Assembly (NCBI GenBank): GCA_021805305.1
Contig: JAJZFO010000208.1
Location: 1-17,827 of the forward strand
Direction of reading: 5' to 3'
DNA length: 17,827 nt
From: Actinomycetes bacterium
GTDB taxonomy: Bacteria > Actinomycetota > Acidimicrobiia > Acidimicrobiales > RAAP-2
The position numbers and the translations under genes were made by a program. This document shows positions 13,692-17,827 of the stretch, piece by piece. Each line of letters opens with the position of its first letter. Positions within the stretch are counted from its first letter, which is position 1. A model generated the notes under the pieces. It worked only from the letters and a program-made list of their open reading frames with translations, was not told the DNA's origin and did no database searches.

Positions 13692-13761
13692 GCGCTCACC
13701 TCGGGCTGACGTTCTCCGTGGCGTTGAGTGCGTCGGCGGCGCAGGTGACACCTCCGCCAGG

Positions 13762-14130
13762 TGCCGCGAGCTGGTAGAACACGCCATTTCCCTGGTCACA
13801 CCCGGGGCGACGACGATGGACGTCGGTTCGGCGTGGGCCGCGTGGGAGTCCAACGTCTCCGTCGAGGTGGCGGTTTTCGCCCGGCAGTTCGGTCACGGCG
13901 CCGGACCGTTCCTCGGGGAGAAGTCGACGTGCTCGAGGCTGAGGCCCCTCGACCGAGCCAAAGTCATCGAGGGAGGCAATGGTACGTACCCCTCGGGCCC
14001 TCGGCCTCGTCGCGCATCGAAGAGGAGACGCGACCACGGCGGGGTGCGAGGTCGTCGCGAGAATTCCGGAAGGGGGGTGCGGTTCGCGGGCCGGCGCTAC
14101 GCGACGGCGGACGATGCGTTGAACACCGGG
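13762..14130 (+). pseudogene. Decayed M24 family (Xaa-Pro / creatinase-like) metallopeptidase
   Basis: Translated pieces in three frames line up in order with the C-terminal half of M24 peptidases. Frame 1 gives ELVEHAISLVTPGATTMDVG and then RQFGHGAGPFLGE, matching the family's GHG active-site block. Frame 3 gives YVPLGPSASSRIEEE, matching the '..ARIEEE' block. Frame 2 gives TAGCEVVARIPEG, and frame 1 again gives VRFAGRRYATADDALNT, matching the terminal block. At least three frameshifts separate them and the N-terminal half is absent, so no functional enzyme can be made. The intact parent would have been a cytoplasmic metal-dependent dipeptidase or amidase of the creatinase/prolidase type. 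It lies just after the ABC permease. Confidence 0.75.
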
Positions 14131-14142
14131 CGCAACGCCCGG
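14126..14142. terminator. Strong hairpin at the end of the peptidase relic
   Basis: CCGGGCG-CAA-CGCCCGG is a perfect 7-bp stem with a 3-base loop, all but one stem pair GC-rich, directly after the last recognisable codons of the M24 relic and about 50 bp downstream of the DUF4232 stop on the other strand. It fits a terminator used from either side. It may be a surviving part of the lost gene's transcription unit. Confidence 0.45.
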
Positions 14143-14191
14143 CCCCGTGTTAACGCGCGCGTCCCTCGTCGGTGCTCACCGGCGCGCGGAG

Positions 14192-14743
14192 TCACCCGGC
14201 TCGCGGCGGCGCACCGACGCCCCCGGCGCCGAGTGAGAGCAGTCGCGTCGTGGTGCTGGCACGGCGCGTGCACACGGAGATCTTTAGTGGTACCAGGGTC
14301 GGTGCGACGAAGGGCGCGAGCGAGACCAGGACGGCGAACGCCGTGCGGGCACGACAGCCATTGGCCGGGTAGTTGGACGATTCCACGACGCCGAAGGCGT
14401 CACTCACCGCGTGCGCGGTCCCCACGATGAGGCGGGCCGGCATCTCGCCCATCGAGGCGTTACGGGCCGCGGGTCCCACGGGAGCACGGCTGTGCCCGCG
14501 ACCCCCCACCACGGGCTGGACCTGGGGTACTCCCCAGAGTGCGCACGCGGGACCATGGTTCGTGAAGATCAGGGGGTAGTAGCTCGTGCCCGCGGTGCCC
14601 TGGGGGGCGCCCGCGCGGACGCTGAGGTGCGAACTCACGCAGTTCTGGACTACGACCGCGCCGGCGGGGGCGGCCGTGAAGGCGCCGACGACCACCGCGC
14701 AGGACACGAGGGTTGCACTAATCAATGAACGTATCGCCGCCAT
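14192..14743 (-). CDS. Secreted DUF4232 domain protein
   Basis: 183 residues. Residues 1-29 are a Sec signal peptide (hydrophobic core SATLVSCAVVVGAFTAA, cleavage near AGA-V). The mature part shows the DUF4232 pattern: NCVSSHLSVRAGAPQGTAGTSYYPLIFTNHG then ACALWGVPQVQPV. Four mature cysteines (35, 67, 130, 158) could form two disulfides. DUF4232 proteins are exported beta-rich proteins common in actinomycetes, with no established function. AAGGGA before the ATG at 14743 supports this start. The gene is 57 bp downstream of the alcohol dehydrogenase on the same strand; a palindrome in that gap (14770-14783) may separate the units. Confidence 0.78.
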   Translation of the reverse strand: MAAIRSLISATLVSCAVVVGAFTAAPAGAVVVQNCVSSHLSVRAGAPQGTAGTSYYPLIFTNHGPACALWGVPQVQPVVGGRGHSRAPVGPAARNASMGEMPARLIVGTAHAVSDAFGVVESSNYPANGCRARTAFAVLVSLAPFVAPTLVPLKISVCTRRASTTTRLLSLGAGGVGAPPRAG

Positions 14744-14769
14744 AGCCGTCCCTTCGTGTTGCGCGCCGC

Positions 14770-14783
14770 CGTCGCGTGCGACG
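14770..14783 (-). terminator. Palindrome between the alcohol dehydrogenase and DUF4232 genes
   Basis: CGTCGC-GT-GCGACG is a perfect 14-bp palindrome in the 57-bp gap, able to form a 5-bp stem with a 4-base loop. It lies 18 bp after the dehydrogenase stop. It could end that transcript or be an operator for the secreted protein gene; neither is shown. Confidence 0.3.
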
Positions 14784-14800
14784 TGGTTCCACCGCCGAGG

Positions 14801-15841
14801 CTAGAAGGTGGCGGCGTCGATCACAAACCGGTACTTCACGTCGCTCGCCACCGTGCGCTCCCACGCCTGGTTGATGTACTCCGCGCCGATGACCTCGACC
14901 TGGGACGTGATGTTGTGTTCGCCGCAGAAGTCCATCATCTCCTGGAGCTCGCTTAGTCCCCCGATCTGAGAACCGCTCAGCGAGCGGCGCTCGGCCAGGA
15001 GAAGTTCCTGATGAACTTGGATGGGTACTCCCGAGAGACCGACGATCACCAGTGCTCCGTCGAGGGCCAGCAACTTCAGGTAGGGGTTGAGGTCGAGATC
15101 GGCCGACGTGGCGTTGATGATGAGGTCGTAGCGGATCGCGTGGTCCGTCAGCGCGGCCGCGTCCGAGGTGACCACGAAGTGATCGGCGCCCAGGGCCCGC
15201 GCGTCGTCGGCCTTGGCGGCGGAGTGCGAAAAGACCGTGGTGTCGGCGCCCAGGGCGTGGGCGAATTGCACCCCCATGTGTCCGAGCCCTCCGAGTCCGA
15301 TGATGGCCACTTTCTTGCCCGGACCCGCGCCCCAGTGACGCAGCGGCGAGTAGAGGGTGATGCCCGCGCACAAGAGGGGCGCGGCCCCGGCGGGGTCGAG
15401 CGACTCGGCGACGTGCACCGCGTACTCCTCGTCCACCACGAAGTAATTCGAGTAGCCCCCGAAGGCGATGGTGGTGGCGTCGCGCTCGTAGCCGTTGTAG
15501 GTGGGCGTCATGCCCTCGGTGCAGTATTGCTGGAGGCCGGCCCGGCAGCGCTCGCAGCGGCGACACGAGTCGACGAACACGCCCACGCCGATGCGTTGGC
15601 CCACCGCGAATCGCGTAACGTCCGGACCCACTTCGCGGACCACGCCGATGATCTCGTGTCCGGGAACCATGGGGAACAGGGAGCCCCCCCACTCCTCGCG
15701 GGCCTGGTGAATGTCGGAGTGGCAGATGCCCGCGTACAGCACGTCGAAGGCGACGTCGTGGGGACGTAGGTCGCGCCGGTCGAATTCGAAGGGGACGAGG
15801 TCGGTTTGAGCCGCTGTCGCGACGTAGCCACGGGTATTCAT
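14801..15841 (-). CDS. Zinc-dependent alcohol/aldehyde dehydrogenase (MDR, YahK/CAD-like)
   Basis: 346 residues, normal for the group. Catalytic zinc ligands Cys40 (GICHSD), His62 (GHE) and Cys158 and the structural-zinc cysteines Cys93, Cys96, Cys99 and Cys107 are all present. The Rossmann motif GLGGLG is at 182-187. The second strand ends VFSHSAAK, with serine rather than aspartate, which favours NADP(H). Overall similarity is to YahK/cinnamyl-alcohol-dehydrogenase-type enzymes that reduce a broad range of aldehydes in the cytoplasm. GAGGAG lies 6 bases before the ATG at 15841. It is divergent from the proline iminopeptidase-like gene across 96 bp, which contain GGTAACT/AGTCACC arms (15864-15870, 15885-15891). 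Confidence 0.92.
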   Translation of the reverse strand: MNTRGYVATAAQTDLVPFEFDRRDLRPHDVAFDVLYAGICHSDIHQAREEWGGSLFPMVPGHEIIGVVREVGPDVTRFAVGQRIGVGVFVDSCRRCERCRAGLQQYCTEGMTPTYNGYERDATTIAFGGYSNYFVVDEEYAVHVAESLDPAGAAPLLCAGITLYSPLRHWGAGPGKKVAIIGLGGLGHMGVQFAHALGADTTVFSHSAAKADDARALGADHFVVTSDAAALTDHAIRYDLIINATSADLDLNPYLKLLALDGALVIVGLSGVPIQVHQELLLAERRSLSGSQIGGLSELQEMMDFCGEHNITSQVEVIGAEYINQAWERTVASDVKYRFVIDAATF

Positions 15842-15937
15842 GGGGAACTCCTCAAGGGGGGACGGTAACTCTCCCCGTCACGATAGTCACCACCGTCGCG
15901 GGCTCGACCAATAGAGTGGCCCGGGGGTCGGTGAACG

Positions 15938-16891
15938 ATGGGTGTCTCGTACGAGCAGTACTTTCGACGCGGCGACGCGGCGGACGTGTGGTCGGGGGGC
16001 GTGCACGTCCTCGCAATCACCACGCCGTGCGGAGAGTTCTCCGTGTGGACGAAACGAACGGGGCGCAACCCCGCCGTGGCCCTGCTCCTGCTGCACGGTG
16101 GGCCCGGGGCGACGCACGAGTACTTCACGGCCGCCGACTCGTTCCTGCCGGCCGCGGGCGTCGAGTACCACTACTACGACCAGCTCGGCTCGGGCCACTC
16201 CAGCGTTCCCGATGAGCCCGAGCTCTGGACGATTGAACGATTCGTGGATGAGGTCGAACAGGTCCGACGCGGCCTCGGTCTCGGGCCGGAGAATTTCTTC
16301 CTCCTGGGTCACTCGTGGGGCGGCGTGCTGGCCATCGAATACGCCCTGCGCTACCCCCAGAACCTCAAGGGGCTCATCATCTCGAACATGATGTCGAGTA
16401 TCGCGGCCTACAACGAGTACGCGGCGAATGTCTTGATGCCACCGATGGACCAAGAGAAGTTGGGTCAAATCAGGGACTTCGAGACGCGCGGTCTCACGGA
16501 CGATCCGCGCTACGAGGAACTGCTGATGGAGCAACACTACGTCCACCACGTGTTGCGACGACCCGTCGAGCAGTGGCCCGAACCCGTGGTGCGCTCGTTC
16601 GCTCGGATCAACAAGAAGATCTACGTGCCCCTGCAGGGGCCGAGCGAGTTGGGGGCGAGTGGCCTATTGCTCGACTGGGATCGTACGGGCGACCTTCATC
16701 GCATCACCGTGCCGACGCTGGTGATTGGTGCCGAGTACGACACCATGGACCCCGCCTACCTACGACTGATGGCCGACGAAGTGGCCGCGGGTGAGTATTG
16801 GCACTGCCCCCGCGGATCCCACATGGCGATGTACGACGATCAAGAAACCTACTTCGAGGGTCTGATCTCGTTTCTGCACCGCCACGCGTAA
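15938..16891 (+). CDS. Proline iminopeptidase-family alpha/beta hydrolase
   Basis: 317 residues. The oxyanion motif HGGPG (53-57), YYDQLGSGHS (79-88), nucleophile elbow GHSWGG with Ser126, acid Asp268 (GAEYDTMDP) and base His295 (RGSHMAMYD) form a complete triad in the order of the proline iminopeptidase (S33) family. The helical cap lies at about 150-250. Members release N-terminal residues, classically proline, from peptides; some act as amidases or epoxide hydrolases, so the substrate is inferred. No signal peptide, so cytoplasmic. The start ATG 15938 has only a weak GGGGG upstream; a -10-like TAGAGT sits at 15912-15917. Monocistronic as far as can be seen. Confidence 0.9.
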   Translation: MGVSYEQYFRRGDAADVWSGGVHVLAITTPCGEFSVWTKRTGRNPAVALLLLHGGPGATHEYFTAADSFLPAAGVEYHYYDQLGSGHSSVPDEPELWTIERFVDEVEQVRRGLGLGPENFFLLGHSWGGVLAIEYALRYPQNLKGLIISNMMSSIAAYNEYAANVLMPPMDQEKLGQIRDFETRGLTDDPRYEELLMEQHYVHHVLRRPVEQWPEPVVRSFARINKKIYVPLQGPSELGASGLLLDWDRTGDLHRITVPTLVIGAEYDTMDPAYLRLMADEVAAGEYWHCPRGSHMAMYDDQETYFEGLISFLHRHA

Positions 16892-16949
16892 CCAAGATGA
16901 CACACGACGTAACCGGGTTGAAATATAGGGCTTAGTAGGGTTGGGGGTT

Positions 16950-17827
16950 GTGCAGACCCCCGCTTCGTCGATGACGACCACCCTGGTCGCGTCGCCGCGG
17001 CGCGCAGCGGCGCGAGCCGTCCTGGTCGCGTCGGCGCCGGCTCTGGCGATCTACGCGGCGTCGCGGGTCTTCGTTCTCGGCCTCTTGTCGGTGGTCGCGC
17101 GGGTGCGCCACCAGGCCCTGGGGCACTACCTCACGCGCTGGGATTCGCACTGGTACATCCAAATCGCTCGCCACGGCTACGCCCACGCGATCCCGCGTGG
17201 TCACGGCAACGCGGCGCAGGTCAACCTTGGATTCTTCCCCCTCCTCCCGACGCTCATTCGCGTCGCCCACTGGTGCACGAACCTGAGTTACCCCGCGGCG
17301 GGCGAATTCGTCACGTTCGTCGCGGGCGCACTCGCCGCCGTCGGGGTGTGGTGGATGGTGCACGACGTCTTCGACACGACGATCGCCACGCGAGCGACCG
17401 CCCTGGTGTTCTTCTCCCCGGCCGCCGGGGTCTTGAGTTTCGTCTACACCGAGGGCCTCATCATCGCCCTGGCGTCGTTCACCATGCTGGCCCTGCACCG
17501 TCAGCGCTGGGTCTTGGCCGGTGTCATCGCGGCACTGGCCACCGCGTGCGATCCGGTGGCGAGCGCCATCGTGGTGCCCTGCGCGGTGGCCGCCTACACC
17601 GCGTGGCGCTCGAGCCGCGACGCGCGCGCCTGGTGGGCGCCGGTGCTGGCCCCGGCGGGGATCGCTACCTTCTTCGTGTACCTCTGGCTGCACACGGGTT
17701 CGCCCCTCAGCTGGTACCTGGCCCAACGCGCCGGTTGGCAAGCGGGCCCCATGGGTACGGGCGTGTTCTACGCGCTGTACCGCGTCGCCCTCAACGGGGT
17801 CAACGACCTCAACTCCCTAGATCGGAA
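16950..17827 (+). CDS. PIG-V-like mannosyltransferase family membrane protein, 3' truncated
   Basis: The frame is open to the window edge (292 codons). The start is either GTG 16950, with G-rich sequence just upstream, or ATG 16971, with no ribosome binding site; the first is preferred. A short basic N-terminus precedes a first helix (about 24-45). The motif RWDSHWYIQIARHGY (63-77) and the FFPLLPTLIR block (95-104), then SPAAGVLSFVYTEG, match the PIG-V/GPI-mannosyltransferase-2-like family. Acidic residues such as Asp65 in such first-loop motifs are typically catalytic in polyprenol-sugar-dependent GT-C enzymes. Several further helices follow. In actinomycetes such proteins probably add mannose to cell-envelope lipids or glycans on the outer side of the membrane; the acceptor here is unknown. 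Confidence 0.8.
   Translation, partial: MQTPASSMTTTLVASPRRAAARAVLVASAPALAIYAASRVFVLGLLSVVARVRHQALGHYLTRWDSHWYIQIARHGYAHAIPRGHGNAAQVNLGFFPLLPTLIRVAHWCTNLSYPAAGEFVTFVAGALAAVGVWWMVHDVFDTTIATRATALVFFSPAAGVLSFVYTEGLIIALASFTMLALHRQRWVLAGVIAALATACDPVASAIVVPCAVAAYTAWRSSRDARAWWAPVLAPAGIATFFVYLWLHTGSPLSWYLAQRAGWQAGPMGTGVFYALYRVALNGVNDLNSLDR

Noticed and set aside
13696..14037. Minus-strand open frame over the M24 relic
   Set aside because: No recognisable family or ribosome binding site, while the opposite strand carries ordered M24 motifs.
16932..17741. Minus-strand open frame of about 270 codons at the right edge
   Set aside because: It is antisense to the plus-strand PIG-V-like mannosyltransferase, whose WDSHWY and FFPLLP motifs identify the coding strand.
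1..17827. CRISPR arrays, insertion sequences, integrase or toxin-antitoxin genes
   Set aside because: I found no regularly spaced repeats, terminal inverted repeats with a transposase, or small paired toxin-like genes on either strand.

Overview
The window is about 17.8 kb of GC-rich bacterial DNA. Codons favour G/C at third positions, several starts look leaderless (a TANNNT box 6-7 bases before the start codon), and the gene content points to an actinomycete-like organism: a variant Rpf-like muralidase, DUF4232, a PIG-V-type mannosyltransferase and a PadR/ABC pair. An uncultured or little-studied actinobacterial lineage, possibly Acidimicrobiia, is my best guess. This is inference from gene content; no rRNA or other marker is present.

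Layout. (1) 1-1868, plus strand: the end of a hydrogenase-4/complex-I-type membrane subunit, then a NuoC-NuoD (HyfG/HycE-like) subunit whose Ni-binding cysteines are missing. This looks like an energy-converting-hydrogenase-related (Ehr) complex, not a hydrogenase. (2) 1904-6278, minus strand: a tightly overlapping pdhA-pdhB-pdhC operon (E1alpha, E1beta, E2) followed by an SDR dehydrogenase. An AT-rich promoter region upstream of pdhA carries tandem repeats. No E3 gene is in the window. (3) 6662-7618, plus strand: heme A synthase ctaA, divergent from the pdh operon. (4) 7658-9417, minus strand: a PrpF-family isomerase and a small low-affinity iron permease-like protein. (5) 9630-10433, plus strand: a SAM-dependent methyltransferase, convergent with (6) 10444-10902, minus strand: a secreted Rpf-like protein with a long, hairpin-rich non-coding region upstream. 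(7) 11398-13691: a PadR regulator divergent from an ABC-2 exporter (ATPase and permease), with overlapping promoter boxes around a near-perfect 19-bp palindrome. (8) 13762-14130: a decayed M24 (Xaa-Pro/creatinase-type) peptidase with three frame changes. (9) 14192-15841, minus strand: a secreted DUF4232 protein and a zinc alcohol dehydrogenase. (10) 15938-16891, plus strand: a proline iminopeptidase-like alpha/beta hydrolase. (11) 16950 to the end, plus strand: the first part of a PIG-V-type membrane mannosyltransferase, running off the edge.

How the parts fit. The redox genes (Ehr-like complex, pyruvate dehydrogenase, heme A synthase for cytochrome aa3 oxidase) suit an aerobic respiring cell. 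The rest is a patchwork of short one- to three-gene units in alternating orientation, often with terminator-like hairpins at convergent junctions. I see no mobile element, CRISPR array, tRNA or rRNA. The most interesting items are the cysteine-less hydrogenase-like subunit, the compact PadR/ABC switch, the pdh promoter repeats and the structured region upstream of the Rpf-like gene.
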